From Providencia rettgeri (lineage in GTDB: Bacteria > Pseudomonadota > Gammaproteobacteria > Enterobacterales > Enterobacteriaceae): a DNA stretch of 64,000 nucleotides. A program made the translations under genes and the position numbers. Below, one piece after another: positions 42,918 to 54,961 of the stretch (position 1 is the stretch's first letter; every line of letters starts with the position of its first letter). The DNA lies in the NCBI RefSeq assembly GCF_001874625.1, contig NZ_CP017671.1:2170001-2234000 (forward strand). The letters run 5' to 3'. A model generated the notes under the pieces. The model saw nothing but the letters and a program-made list of their open reading frames with translations, was not told the origin of the DNA and searched no databases.

Positions 42918-43895
42918 ATGAAAATAGCGCTGATTGGTTCAGGTAAAATAATCATGATGGCTCTTGATGCGCTAACGCAGGTGCAAGGGGTAGAATTGGC
43001 CGCATTATGTGTTAGGGCTGAAAGTATTGAAAAGGGGGAGTCAATCTGTCAACAATTTGATATAGCTAGCTTGTATACGGATTACGAAAAACTCTTACAA
43101 CAGCCGGATATTGATGTTGTATATATTGGGCTTCCAAATCATCTGCATTACAAATATACCTATGATGCGTTGATGGCAAATAAGCATGTTATTTGTGAGA
43201 AACCTTTCACGCCAGATTGGGAACAGTTGCAGGAGTTAATTTCTTTATCACGTCAAAAAGGTTTATATCTATTCGAAGCTATTACATCAATACACACACC
43301 TGAATTTCATTTTATTAAGCAATATATTGATAAAATAGGCGAAATAAAAATAATTCAAGGTAATTATTCACAATATTCAAGCCGATATAATGATTATTTA
43401 CAAGGCCATATTCATGCTGCATTTGACCCCAAACAAGCAGGTGGAGCACTGTATGATATCAACCTTTATAATATTTATCTGTTATCCGCATTATTGGGGG
43501 CTCCAGAGAAAAGCCAATATATTTGCAACAAAGGGTATAATGGGATTGATACTTCAGGTGTATTAACGGCCTATTTTTCTACTGCGGTAGCTACTTGTGT
43601 TGGCGCTAAAGATTCAGCAAGTCCAGGTTATTTTATTATTCAAGGGACGAAAGGCTATATTCGTGTTATTGGCGCACCGAGTCTTTGTGAATCAGTTGAG
43701 GTGTGTATTGATGGGGACATCACAACGGTTTCTCGGGATAGGGCAATTAATCATATGGTTTACGAATTTGCGTTCTTTCGTGATCAGATTGCCTCCAATA
43801 AATTAACGACTTGCCAAGAACTGCTAGAATTGGCATTAACCGTCTCGAAGATACTGAGTCAATCAAAACATGATGTAGGCTTAGTATTTGAGTAA
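42918..43895 (+). CDS. Gfo/Idh/MocA family oxidoreductase
   Basis: A 325-residue NAD(P)-dependent dehydrogenase-like protein. A Rossmann start KIALIGSGKIIMMALDAL is followed by DVVYIGLPNHLHYKYTYDALMANKHVICEKPF, containing the conserved EKP lysine, and a C-terminal domain with QAGGALYDINLYNIYLLSALLG, where GGALYDINLY is the family pattern. The substrate is probably a sugar or polyol. It follows the LysR gene and may be in its regulon. Confidence 0.88.
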   Translation: MKIALIGSGKIIMMALDALTQVQGVELAALCVRAESIEKGESICQQFDIASLYTDYEKLLQQPDIDVVYIGLPNHLHYKYTYDALMANKHVICEKPFTPDWEQLQELISLSRQKGLYLFEAITSIHTPEFHFIKQYIDKIGEIKIIQGNYSQYSSRYNDYLQGHIHAAFDPKQAGGALYDINLYNIYLLSALLGAPEKSQYICNKGYNGIDTSGVLTAYFSTAVATCVGAKDSASPGYFIIQGTKGYIRVIGAPSLCESVEVCIDGDITTVSRDRAINHMVYEFAFFRDQIASNKLTTCQELLELALTVSKILSQSKHDVGLVFE

Positions 43896-43917
43896 CCTAC
43901 TTTTAGGTTGCTTTTTA
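43893..43917 (+). terminator. Probable terminator
   Basis: AACCTA-CTTT-TAGGTT stem overlapping the stop codon, followed by GCTTTTTAT. A second stem, CTCGGTGT/ACACCGAG (43921-43942), lies just beyond. Confidence 0.6.
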
Positions 43918-43960
43918 TACCTCGGTGTATGAAAACACCGAGGGTACTGAACACTCTGGT

Positions 43961-45610
43961 TTAAAACGAATATAATGAAGCAATAGAATCACCGAGTTTT
44001 TGTGCGAGTTCAGATGCGGCATACCTATCCATAACGATCTCTATATAAGCAGCATTGTCTGATAACTCTGCTGCTTTTATTGCGGCATCTAGCTCGTTAC
44101 AATCAGTGACTCTCTGGCAATACCAATTTGTACACCCCAGTGCTGCGGGTAATTGTGCATAATTCCATTGAGCTATATCATTGTAATAAGCTTCAGGGTT
44201 TTTACAGAGTAAGCGCTCAATTAGGTAACCATCATTATTGAGTACAAAAATAATGGGTTTTAAACCAAAACGGGCAAACTGACTAATTTCTTGTACTGTC
44301 AATTGGTGTGAACCTTCCCCTGTGACTAGAATAACACGTCGCTGTGGTGCAGCGATGGCCGCGCCAAAGGCAGCGGGGGTCGCCCAGCCAATCGAACCCC
44401 ATAGAGTCTGGTTATAGACCTGAGCATTTTCAGGTAATAAGGCGAAACCTAAGCCCATGGAAGCGGTGCCTGTTTCCGTAATAATAATATCATCCTTTTT
44501 AAACATTTTTTCTAGGCGTGGATAGAGGTAGGCGGCGGTAATTTTCCCTTGTTGATTTTGAATTGGTTCTCCGAGCCCTTGTGCTGTGATGCCTCGATGG
44601 TTTAATGATGGGGCTAGCCTTTTCAGTTCGCTAAGCACGTCTTTCATATAAACTTGTGGATAAACGGCAGAGCCTATTTTGACATGGTCTGCTAGAATAT
44701 TAATCCAGTTTTCCACTTTAACAGTTGCGGTAAAACTCCCTGAATTAAAATCAGTTAATACAGCCCCTATACCTAAAATACAGTCACAATTTTCAACAAA
44801 TTCAGCGACAGAATGGTTCATTAATTGGCCATTATAAATCCCCATATAGCTCGGATTAGACTCACTTAAAATAGCTTTATCCATAAACATGGTTGCGTAA
44901 GGAAGCCCTGTTTTATTGATAATAGTTTGAACATCGTCAGCTAAGCCGAGTCGAGCCGTTAAAATACCGGGAATAACGCAGGCTTGTGAGCTTGAATTGA
45001 GTTTTTCTATGATAGCGGTTACTGCAGCTGATAGTGACTCATCATTACTTTTATGTATAGTGATTGTTTCAGTGTTTTCATCTGCGATGACAGGCATGAC
45101 TGCGTAGTCAGAGGGAAAACCTAGGTAAACAGGGCGCCGCTCATGTAAGGCTGTCGTGATTAAACGTTCGGTTTCTGCTATGCAGTTTTCAGGTGTTAAA
45201 ATGGCATGAGCACAGCTTAAATGTTGGCTCATTTGATAAAAAACATCAAAATCACCATTACCAAGAGAATGGTGAACTAAGCGATGTTTTTTCTGCACGC
45301 CGCTTGCTGGCATCCCTACAAGGTGGAAAATAGCAAGGTTTTCAGCATAAGAACCGGCAATACCATTTAATGCGCTCAGTTCGCCCACACCAAAGGTTGT
45401 AGACAGTGCGGCGGCACCCTTTGTCCGCGCATAGCCGTCTGCTGCATATGAGGCGTTTAATTCGTTACAATTGCCTATCCAACGCATATTTTTACTTTCA
45501 CAAACTGCATCTTCAATTGGGAAGGCGTAGTCACCAGCAACACCAAAAATGTCACAAATTCCAATTTCGTTTAAGCGGCTCAGAACATGTTCAATGACTG
45601 TCTTACTCAT
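43961..45610 (-). CDS. ipdC: Indolepyruvate/phenylpyruvate decarboxylase family (TPP-dependent)
   Basis: A 549-residue thiamine-diphosphate 2-keto-acid decarboxylase. The N-terminal domain has the catalytic glutamate context GNCNELNASYAADGYAR and the HH motif RLVHHSLGNGDF. The C-terminal TPP motif is GEGSHQLTVQEISQFARFG with NNDGYLIE, then the YYNDIAQWNYAQLPAALG signature shared by IpdC and KdcA. I chose the ATG at 45610 (MSKTVIEHVL) because AGGAG lies 7 bases upstream. In this bacterial group amino-acid deaminases make phenylpyruvate and indolepyruvate, which this enzyme could decarboxylate. A divergent LysR gene probably controls it. Confidence 0.87.
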   Translation of the reverse strand: MSKTVIEHVLSRLNEIGICDIFGVAGDYAFPIEDAVCESKNMRWIGNCNELNASYAADGYARTKGAAALSTTFGVGELSALNGIAGSYAENLAIFHLVGMPASGVQKKHRLVHHSLGNGDFDVFYQMSQHLSCAHAILTPENCIAETERLITTALHERRPVYLGFPSDYAVMPVIADENTETITIHKSNDESLSAAVTAIIEKLNSSSQACVIPGILTARLGLADDVQTIINKTGLPYATMFMDKAILSESNPSYMGIYNGQLMNHSVAEFVENCDCILGIGAVLTDFNSGSFTATVKVENWINILADHVKIGSAVYPQVYMKDVLSELKRLAPSLNHRGITAQGLGEPIQNQQGKITAAYLYPRLEKMFKKDDIIITETGTASMGLGFALLPENAQVYNQTLWGSIGWATPAAFGAAIAAPQRRVILVTGEGSHQLTVQEISQFARFGLKPIIFVLNNDGYLIERLLCKNPEAYYNDIAQWNYAQLPAALGCTNWYCQRVTDCNELDAAIKAAELSDNAAYIEIVMDRYAASELAQKLGDSIASLYSF

Positions 45611-45734
45611 TATATTGCTCCTAGTAATTATATTAGACAAATCTTCTGCTTTATATTATTTCTAGTGCATAATTCTCTTATTTGGAAATCACATATAATC
45701 ATCGTAGCTATAACTAAAAGTAATAGGTGAAGAA

Positions 45735-46628
45735 ATGGACGTACGCGCAATACGATATTTTGTAGAGGTTGTACAACTTAATGGGTTCAGCCGAGCGGCG
45801 AAAAGCTTATTTATTACACAACCGGCAATCAGTCGAAGTATTCAAAAGTTGGAGCAGGAGCTTGGTTATATTTTATTAGTGAGGGCACCTGATGGGGTTA
45901 AGCTGACCGATGAAGGCGAAATTCTGTACCGTTACGGGGTGCAATTACTTGAACTTTTTAACAATATGAAAAAATCACTGAAAGAGAGGTCAGGACCATT
46001 AGCAGGTATCTTACATGTGGGTTTACCCCCAGTTATTGCTTCTACATATTTTGCTGACATAATCATGAAATTTAGCCAGAGTTACCCTGATATTGAGTTG
46101 AAAATTCATGAGTTAGGCACACGTAAAATGATGGATGCACTATTAAATGGAGAAGTGGAAACTGCCGCCGTTATGCTGCCATTTGACAATGAGGACTATG
46201 ATTTACATATTTTTGCTACTGACCGCTTGGTGCTCTTAGTGAATGAACAGCATGCATTGTTTGAGAAAGAAACGGTCAAGTTTAGTGAATTAGTGAATGA
46301 GCCTTTCATTTTCTTTTCAGATGATTTTTTAATTAATGAATTAGTTATTAGTGCATGTGGTATTTATGGGAAGCAACCAATAATTGCAGGACGTAGTCAC
46401 TACCTAGATTTGGTTACTGCAATGGTTAAAGCTGGGGTTGGGGTGACATTGCTTCCTGATAGCATGTGGAATAAAAGCAATTCGAAAGGGTTATCTGCCA
46501 TTTCGGTGATTGAGCCTGTATTGTCTTATGACTTAGCCTTAGCAACATTAAAAAGCAGTCACCAAAACCGCCGTGTAAAACTATGGCATGATTTGGCGGT
46601 AGAGATGCTTAAAGACCAAAGTCACTAG
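45735..46628 (+). CDS. LysR-family transcriptional regulator next to ipdC
   Basis: A 297-residue LysR regulator: HTH MDVRAIRYFVEVVQLNGFSRAAKSLFITQPAISRSIQKLEQELG, then VKLTDEGEILYRYG. The effector domain contains GILHVGLPPVIASTYFADII and MVKAGVGVTLLPDSM, which is the CidR/YwbI-like pattern. Divergence from the decarboxylase gene across 124 bp implies that it activates that gene in response to a keto acid. The ribosome site TAGGTGAAGAA is adequate. Confidence 0.9.
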   Translation: MDVRAIRYFVEVVQLNGFSRAAKSLFITQPAISRSIQKLEQELGYILLVRAPDGVKLTDEGEILYRYGVQLLELFNNMKKSLKERSGPLAGILHVGLPPVIASTYFADIIMKFSQSYPDIELKIHELGTRKMMDALLNGEVETAAVMLPFDNEDYDLHIFATDRLVLLVNEQHALFEKETVKFSELVNEPFIFFSDDFLINELVISACGIYGKQPIIAGRSHYLDLVTAMVKAGVGVTLLPDSMWNKSNSKGLSAISVIEPVLSYDLALATLKSSHQNRRVKLWHDLAVEMLKDQSH

Positions 46629-46734
46629 ATTCCTGGTGTTTATTACTAAAAAATACGATGCAGGACGAAGCAAGTAGGGGCGGGTTTAAATGCATTGAGG
46701 CATTTGGTTTTATAGAAATATTGATGTTCAAGTG

Positions 46735-46777
46735 AAATAAAAAGTGTAAAGCCCATAGGTTTTATGCGCTTTACACT
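46735..46777 (-). terminator. Terminator of the pth-ychF operon
   Basis: On the minus strand AGTGTAAAGC and GCTTTACACT (46777-46768 and 46752-46743) form a 10-bp stem followed by TTTTTATTT. Confidence 0.8.
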
Positions 46778-46819
46778 ATTAGATAATAAAATGCATTAGT
46801 GTGAGACTAAAGTGGTAGT

Positions 46820-47911
46820 TTACACATTAAACAGGAAGTTAAGTACATCGCCGTCTTTAACGATATAATCTTTACCTTCAGCGCGCATTTTACCTGCTTC
46901 TTTAGCACCTTGTTCGCCGCGATATTGAATAAAATCATCAAAAGCGATAGTTTGTGCGCGGATAAAGCCTTTTTCGAAGTCAGTATGAATTTTACCTGCT
47001 GCTTGTGGGGCTGTTGCTCCGACAGGAATAGTCCATGCACGTACTTCTTTGACACCCGCCGTGAAATAAGTTTGCAAGTTTAACAATTCATATCCTGCGC
47101 GAATAACGCGGTTAAGACCGGGTTCTTCGATGCCTAAATCTGCCATAAACTCATCACGTTCTTCATCTTCCAGTTCGGCAATATCAGACTCAATCGCCGC
47201 ACAAACTGGAACAACGACAGAACCTTCCGCTTCAGCAATTTTATAAACGACATCTAAGAAAGGGTTATTCTCAAAGCCATCTTCATTGACGTTAGCAATG
47301 TACATGGTTGGTTTTAATGTTAAAAAGCTTAAATAACGGATTGCGGCTTTATCTTCCGCTGATAAGTCTAAAGTGCGTAACATGCCGGCTTGCTCAAGAT
47401 GTGGCAAGCATTTTTCTAAAGCTTCTAATTCTGCTTTTGCGTCTTTATCGCCACCTTTAGCCCGTTTTTGTACACGGTGAATAGCACGCTCGCAGGTATC
47501 GAGATCGGCTAATGCTAGCTCTGTATTAATGACTTCAATATCTTCTGCTGGGTTAACTTGACCTGCAACGTGAATAATATTGTCATTTTCAAAACAACGG
47601 ACGACATGACCGATAGCTTCAGTTTCACGAATATTAGTTAAAAACTGGTTACCTAGGCCTTCACCTTTGGATGCACCTTTCACTAAGCCCGCAATATCCA
47701 CAAATTCCATAGTGGTTGGTAAAATACGTTGTGGCTTTACAATCTCAGCTAATTGCTCAAGACGTGGGTCTGGCATTGGTACAACACCCGTATTGGGTTC
47801 AATTGTACAGAAAGGAAAGTTGGCTGCTTCGATGCCGGCTTTGGTCAATGCATTGAATAGGGTGGATTTACCCACGTTAGGTAGACCAACGATACCGCAT
47901 TTAAAACCCAT
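46820..47911 (-). CDS. ychF: Ribosome-binding ATPase YchF (Obg-like)
   Basis: A 363-residue P-loop NTPase. The G1 motif [15 protein letters not shown] is at residues 8-22 and the G3 [20 protein letters not shown] near 69. The nucleotide specificity motif is altered (IANVNEDG in place of NKxD), consistent with ATP rather than GTP hydrolysis. A coiled-coil insertion and a C-terminal TGS domain ([24 protein letters not shown]...[12 protein letters not shown]) follow. It lies after pth, as in E. coli. Confidence 0.96.
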   Translation of the reverse strand: MGFKCGIVGLPNVGKSTLFNALTKAGIEAANFPFCTIEPNTGVVPMPDPRLEQLAEIVKPQRILPTTMEFVDIAGLVKGASKGEGLGNQFLTNIRETEAIGHVVRCFENDNIIHVAGQVNPAEDIEVINTELALADLDTCERAIHRVQKRAKGGDKDAKAELEALEKCLPHLEQAGMLRTLDLSAEDKAAIRYLSFLTLKPTMYIANVNEDGFENNPFLDVVYKIAEAEGSVVVPVCAAIESDIAELEDEERDEFMADLGIEEPGLNRVIRAGYELLNLQTYFTAGVKEVRAWTIPVGATAPQAAGKIHTDFEKGFIRAQTIAFDDFIQYRGEQGAKEAGKMRAEGKDYIVKDGDVLNFLFNV

Positions 47912-48013
47912 ATGTTTCTCACCTTAATAGCAAGGGGCAGACGTATGCTGCACCTAATGTTTAGAAATTGGCGCTGATTATACACAAAAAGTTGATTTTG
48001 ATGAAATGAACTC

Positions 48014-48604
48014 TTATGCGGAGGCTTTAAAGCTATGGAGCCTATTTATTGCTTTATCCATTCCATCTGTAAGTAGAATATCAGTGCATCTTGTTGCTTC
48101 ATCAATAGCGTCATCAATGAGCTTTTGTTCAGAAAGCGGGGGCTTACCGAGCACAAAGCCAACAACTTTGTTTTTATCACCGGGGTGCCCAATACCAATA
48201 CGTAAACGGTAAAAGTTAGGGTTATTGGCAAATTTACTTTGAATATCCTTTAAACCGTTATGGCCGCCATTACTGCCGCCTAATTTCATTTTCGCTACGC
48301 CGGGTGGCAAGTCGAGTTCATCATGGGCGACTAAAATTTCATCAAGGTTAATACGATAAAAATTAGCGATGGCCGCAACGGATTTACCGCTAAGATTCAT
48401 AAATGTGGTTGGAACTAATAAGCGAATATCATTGCCAGCCATGTTTATACGTGCGGTATAACCGAAAAACTTAGCTTCTTCTTTTAACGGTTGATTATGG
48501 CGCTCGGCCAGTAAATCGACATACCATGCCCCTGCGTTGTGACGTGTTTGTGCATATTCCGCACCTGGATTTGCAAGTCCAACAATTAATTTAATTTTGC
48601 TCAC
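48014..48604 (-). CDS. pth: Peptidyl-tRNA hydrolase
   Basis: A 196-residue essential enzyme that frees tRNA from stalled peptidyl-tRNA. The family motif [25 protein letters not shown] contains the conserved Asn and catalytic His. [42 protein letters not shown] and [22 protein letters not shown] are the other signatures. It precedes ychF by about 100 bp on the same strand. Confidence 0.97.
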   Translation of the reverse strand: MSKIKLIVGLANPGAEYAQTRHNAGAWYVDLLAERHNQPLKEEAKFFGYTARINMAGNDIRLLVPTTFMNLSGKSVAAIANFYRINLDEILVAHDELDLPPGVAKMKLGGSNGGHNGLKDIQSKFANNPNFYRLRIGIGHPGDKNKVVGFVLGKPPLSEQKLIDDAIDEATRCTDILLTDGMDKAINRLHSFKASA

Positions 48605-48786
48605 GGCGACTATTTCACTGTCAGTTTATGGAAGTAATACGCTAGTTTACCTTGAGAAATGGGAGATGTACAAAATTGTCATGGGTAAAATTACCCTAAG
48701 TATAGTTACGCTATAAATTATTCGGATTTTCTATTTTTTTGATAAAGAGCATTTTTTGTGTAGAAATCCTAGCTAACTTCCTTCCA

Positions 48787-48802
48787 TGTGATGCTCATCG
48801 CA
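48787..48802. promoter_or_regulatory. CRP site of ychH
   Basis: TGTGA-TGCTCA-TCGCA matches the CRP consensus TGTGA-N6-TCACA at 9 of 10 positions. A perfect -10 TATAAT at 48823-48828 places the site centre about 41 bases before the start, a class II site. This suggests cAMP-CRP activation of ychH. Confidence 0.75.
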
Positions 48803-48904
48803 AAAAATTTTACTTAATGCACTATAATCATTACATAAATATAAAGTATTACCGAATTTTTTTACACATGCTTGCTTATCAGTTTACTGGTACTGGAGGT
48901 ATAT

Positions 48905-49177
48905 ATGAAACGGAAAAGCGCTCATCTTCTTGGTAATGTTCTTATGGGAATAGGGATGGTTTTAATGATAGGGAGCATAGGCATCAACTTATTCTCTCAT
49001 ATTGTTAATCTCAATCTTTCTGAGCTTGTTACTAATGGTTCCCTGTTTGGTATTTTCATCGGTGCTATTGTTTGGCTCACGGGTGCGAGAGTCGGTGGCC
49101 GAGAAAAAGTTGCAGACCGTTATTGGTTGTTAAAACGCCATTATCATTCACGTAGGGATAATCACCGTTATCCATAA
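48905..49177 (+). CDS. ychH: Stress-induced membrane protein YchH
   Basis: A 90-residue inner-membrane protein with two helices (about 8-30 and 43-62) matching E. coli YchH: MKRKSAHLLGNVLMGIGMVLM, then GIFIGAIVWLTGARVGGREKVADRYW. GGAGG 6 bases upstream fixes the start at 48905 rather than the in-frame 48872. It is divergent from pth as in E. coli. Its role in stress and biofilm responses is poorly defined. Confidence 0.9.
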   Translation: MKRKSAHLLGNVLMGIGMVLMIGSIGINLFSHIVNLNLSELVTNGSLFGIFIGAIVWLTGARVGGREKVADRYWLLKRHYHSRRDNHRYP

Positions 49178-49364
49178 ATAGTGACTAGTTTATAGGGCGT
49201 GCTGATGTTATTAACGGCTAGGTGAGAGTGGAAGTCAGGTGAGTTTCACTCTTGCAAGTGTAATGTCACAAAAACTTTTTGTTTTTTGAGTAAGTTGGTT
49301 ATTTTTATGGCTTAAGGCGTCATAGAAATAGGTATCTATAGTTTATTTTCTTTCTAAAATCATA

Positions 49365-49394
49365 AAGCCCCTACAGTTATTTCTGTAGGGGCTT
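49365..49394. terminator. Bidirectional terminator between ychH and prs
   Basis: A 12-bp perfect stem AAGCCCCTACAG/CTGTAGGGGCTT with a 6-base loop, followed by GTATTTTT on the plus strand, in a convergent gap. Confidence 0.8.
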
Positions 49395-49451
49395 GTATTT
49401 TTGTGGTGACATTTAATCGTTGTCAGAACGCTAAAAACCAGCTAACGGGAA

Positions 49452-51327
<1,876 letters not shown>

Positions 51328-51331
<4 letters not shown>

Positions 51332-51984
51332 TTTTTCAGTGTCCAGCTATCCATTTTCAATTTAATTAATCTATCACCTTGGCGTAGTTCAAGGTAATTT
51401 GGCAGCATCGGGGATGTTTTGCTGTCATAAGAGATATAATTAAGTTGCCATTTTTCACCATTATTTTCAAAAGTGACACTTTTTAAGAGGTGGTTTTCAT
51501 CTAAGGTAAAATCTGTGGCACGGCCTGGAGAGCCGGTCAGCCAAGCTGTTAAGTCATCGATGGGGATTTCCATCCCAGTCAACTGATAAATTAACTCGTT
51601 AGGGACATCGCTCATATGTGTTTGCCCGTCTTTGGTCGTTAAACGTGCTAAATCAGGTTCAACAGTTAGCTCAAGTTCACGACTCCCCAATGGGTTAGTG
51701 AGTAAAAGACGGTACTTTTCAGGGGTATATTGTTGCCAGAAAAACTTAGCGTAAGTTTTGGTTTCGCCACCATTATAAGCGAATGACCCGCGTGTTTGGT
51801 AATCACGTAATTGGCTTAATTCTTGTTGATGGGCTTTCCACTGGCTATCTGTAGCAGAGCTAGTCCCTTTAGTGGTGTTTTGTGACGTTGTCACGCAAGC
51901 AGTAAGGAGCAGGCAAGACAGCGGGAGCATGCGTAGCAAACGGACATTGGGACGAATAAAGGGTAACATTTGGGTTAATTGCAT
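51328..51984 (-). CDS. lolB: Outer-membrane lipoprotein receptor LolB
   Basis: A 218-residue lipoprotein that receives lipoproteins from LolA and inserts them into the outer membrane. The signal peptide ends with the lipobox LTAC. The mature domain matches E. coli Lol[42 protein letters not shown] and LIKLKMDSW at the end. The start is uncertain: ATGs exist at 52041, 51984 and 51969. I prefer 51984, which gives a plausible signal peptide and a weak GAG ribosome site. It is divergent from hemA. Confidence 0.92.
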
Positions 51985-52041
51985 ATCAAATCTCAAAGTT
52001 GTATTCGGTGCCGATAGCAGCATCCATTGAGTTACTGGCAT

Positions 52042-52585
52042 TGAGCTAGTTTAGCGGTTTTGTGTTGTCGGAGTCACTTAATGGTCTAGATGATAAATAG
52101 GATAGCGAGCTAATATCAATAGAACATTCCCCATTACATGCAGATAACATAGTGTAATAATAAGAAAAATAGTGCGCTAAAATTGCTAACCAATCAATCA
52201 GATTCCTATTATTTAATTTACTATGTAGGAAAAGTAACGGCAAACAGCCCGCGTTTGCTTTCTGTGCGAAATAATTGCATTCTTTATGCATCTTATTGTA
52301 GTTAATAATGATGTGGCTGATAATTGGTAACGATATATTAATAAATTATAAAACCGATATCTGCTTTAACCTGTAAAAACAGCCATTGAAAGCCATTTTT
52401 TTGGTTTATTTTTTGGTGTTGGTCATCTTTCTGAGGGTTAGCGCTTTGCAAACCGTAGAAAGAGGGGCGCGGATCATTTACAATAGAAAAATATAAATAA
52501 CAGTACTGCCAATGGTTAACTTAATTGATAGGCGCTACTGAAAATAATTAGCAATGTAAGCAATGTGAGTAAGTCGTAAAGCACA
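52042..52585. other. 544-bp divergent region between lolB and hemA
   Basis: Contains the promoters of lolB and hemA. A 246-bp minus-strand open frame (52046-52291) has no ribosome site, no recognisable family and many Cys, His and Tyr codons typical of chance frames. No other gene is seen. Confidence 0.55.
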
Positions 52586-53847
52586 ATGACCTTATTAGCC
52601 TTAGGCATCAACCATAAAACAGCACCTGTTGCCCTGCGTGAGCGGGTAACGTTTGGTCCTGAAAAATAGACTACGCACTTGAGGACCTACTTAAGCAGCC
52701 CCAAGTGAGTGGTGGCGTTGTGCTGTCTACCTGTAATAGAACAGAGCTATACCTGAGCCTTGAATCGCAAGATCGGGCTCAAGAACAGCTAGTGAAATGG
52801 TTGTGTGATTTTCACGGTATTACCCCAAAAGATTTACAACCCAGTTTGTATTGGCATCAAGATGATAGAGCAGTTAGTCACCTAATGCGTGTAGCAAGTG
52901 GTTTGGATTCCTTGGTACTAGGGGAACCACAAATCCTAGGGCAAGTGAAAAAAGCGTTTGCACTTTCACAAGGCAACCATTCGTTATCAAGTGAGCTGGA
53001 GCGTCTTTTTCAAAAATCTTTTTCGGTTGCTAAGCGTGTACGTACAGAAACCGAAATTGGGGCGAATGCCGTTTCAGTCGCATTTGCAGCTTGTACACTT
53101 GCTCGGCAAATTTTTGAATCACTCAAGCACTTAAATATTTTGTTAGTCGGCGCAGGTGAAACTATCGAGCTTGTTGCTCGCCATTTACGTGAACATGGTG
53201 TGCAAAAAATGATGATAGCGAACCGGACTCGTGAACGGGCAGAACTATTAGCCAATGAAGTGAATGCTCAGGTGATTTCGTTATCAGATATTGATAACCG
53301 CTTAGCGGAAGCAGATATTGTCATTAGTTCTACAGCAAGCCCACTACCTATTATCGGTAAAGGGATGGTTGAACGCGCAATGAAAGTGCGCCGCAGTAAA
53401 CCAATGTTGTTGATAGACATTGCAGTTCCCCGTGATATAGAACAAGATGTTGAAAAATTAAGGGATGTGTATCTCTATACTGTGGATGATCTTGAATCTA
53501 TCATTGCACAGAACCTTGCTCAGAGAAAAGCAGCCGCCGTTGAAGCTGAATTTATTGTTGAGCAAGAAAGTAGTCACTTTATGGATTGGTTACGCTCACA
53601 AGCGGCAGTGTCTACAATTCGCGATTATAGAGCACAAGCTGAGGTCATTCGGGCTAATATGGCTGAAAAAGCGTTAATGGCAATTCGCCAAGGCGCAGAC
53701 CCTGAGCAAGTGATCACGCAATTATCGCAACAATTAACCAATCGTCTTATTCACGCCCCAACCAAATCCTTGCAACAAGCAGCAGGAAATGGTGATATTG
53801 AGCGTCTAAATCTACTTAGGGACAGCTTAGGGCTGGACCATCAATAA
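52586..53847 (+). CDS. hemA: Glutamyl-tRNA reductase (frameshifted in this sequence)
   Basis: The first enzyme of heme and siroheme synthesis by the C5 pathway. The N-terminal 27 codons ([21 protein letters not shown]) end at TAG (52667-52669). A second frame resumes at once with [13 protein letters not shown] and continues through [19 protein letters not shown], holding the catalytic Cys, to the NADPH domain ([17 protein letters not shown]) and the dimerisation domain. One A is missing from the A5 run at 52662-52666; restoring it gives 420 residues, the normal size. Since the gene is normally needed for heme, sequencing error is likely. It is followed by prfA at 31 bp. Confidence 0.93.
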
Positions 53848-53878
53848 CCACTTTTTAATCATAGGTCTGATATAACGA

Positions 53879-54961
53879 ATGAAGCCTTCTATTGTCGCAA
53901 AACTAGAAGCATTACAAGAACGCTACGAAGAAATTGAAGCGCACCTTGCCGATGCGGGTGTGATTGCCGATCAAGACCGTTTTCGTGCTTTATCTAAAGA
54001 ATATTCTCAATTATCTGATGTGGCTAAATGCTTCACCGCATGGCGTACAGTACAGGATGATATTGAAACAGCAGAATTACTGCTGGATGATCCTGAAATG
54101 AAAGAGATGGCTCAAGAAGAGCTAAAAGAAGCGAAAGCGCGCAATGAAGAGCTAGAACAGCAGTTACAATTATTGTTACTTCCAAAAGATCCTGATGATG
54201 AATATAACTGTTTTGTTGAAATCCGTGCTGGAGCTGGGGGCGATGAAGCCGCTATTTTCGCAGGTGACTTATTCCGTATGTATAGTCGTTATGCAGAAAA
54301 TAATCGTTGGCGAGTGGAATTAATGAGCACCAGTGATGGTGAGCATGGTGGTTTTAAAGAAGTCATTGCCAAAATTTCAGGGGACAGCGTATACGGGCGT
54401 TTGAAGTTCGAATCAGGAGGTCACCGAGTTCAGCGTGTCCCTGAAACTGAATCACAAGGCCGTATTCACACATCAGCGTGTACCGTCGCTATTTTGCCAG
54501 AACTCCCTGAAGCGGAATTGCCTGAAATCAGCCCAGCAGACCTGCGTATCGATACATTCCGTTCATCGGGAGCGGGTGGTCAGCACGTAAACACAACTGA
54601 CTCAGCGATTCGTATTACGCACATCCCAACAGGGATCGTGGTTGAATGCCAAGATGAGCGTTCTCAGCATAAAAATAAAGCGAAAGCAATGTCTGTGCTA
54701 GGTGCTCGTATTCGCCAAGCTGAAATGGATAAACGCCATGCAGCAGAGGCTTCTGAGCGCCGAAATCTATTAGGAACAGGTGACCGTTCTGACCGCATTC
54801 GCACATATAACTTCCCTCAAGGGCGTGTGACAGATCACCGCATCAACCTAACTTTGTATCGTTTAGATGAAGTAATGGAAGGGAAATTAGATTCGTTAAT
54901 CCAACCAATTATTAACGAATACCAAGCAGACCAACTTTCAGCGTTGTCTGAGCAGGAATAA
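53879..54961 (+). CDS. prfA: Peptide chain release factor 1
   Basis: A 360-residue class I release factor for UAA and UAG. The stop-codon recognition region is [19 protein letters not shown] (PxT motif as PET) and the peptidyl-hydrolysis motif GGQ is in [19 protein letters not shown]. The N-terminal helical domain includes [19 protein letters not shown]. It overlaps prmC by one base. PrmC methylates the glutamine of the GGQ motif, so the adjacency is functional. Confidence 0.97.
   Translation: MKPSIVAKLEALQERYEEIEAHLADAGVIADQDRFRALSKEYSQLSDVAKCFTAWRTVQDDIETAELLLDDPEMKEMAQEELKEAKARNEELEQQLQLLLLPKDPDDEYNCFVEIRAGAGGDEAAIFAGDLFRMYSRYAENNRWRVELMSTSDGEHGGFKEVIAKISGDSVYGRLKFESGGHRVQRVPETESQGRIHTSACTVAILPELPEAELPEISPADLRIDTFRSSGAGGQHVNTTDSAIRITHIPTGIVVECQDERSQHKNKAKAMSVLGARIRQAEMDKRHAAEASERRNLLGTGDRSDRIRTYNFPQGRVTDHRINLTLYRLDEVMEGKLDSLIQPIINEYQADQLSALSEQE

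Noticed and set aside
43919-43945. Strong stem CTCGGTGT/ACACCGAG as a separate terminator
   Set aside because: No U tract on either strand; mentioned only with the preceding terminator.
52046-52291. 81-codon minus-strand ORF between lolB and hemA
   Set aside because: No ribosome site, no family, and composition typical of a chance frame.
54400-54470. PET instead of PAT in the RF1 codon-recognition motif
   Set aside because: PxT is the general form of the RF1 motif and PET is, to my knowledge, found in other bacterial RF1 proteins, so it is not a sign of altered specificity.
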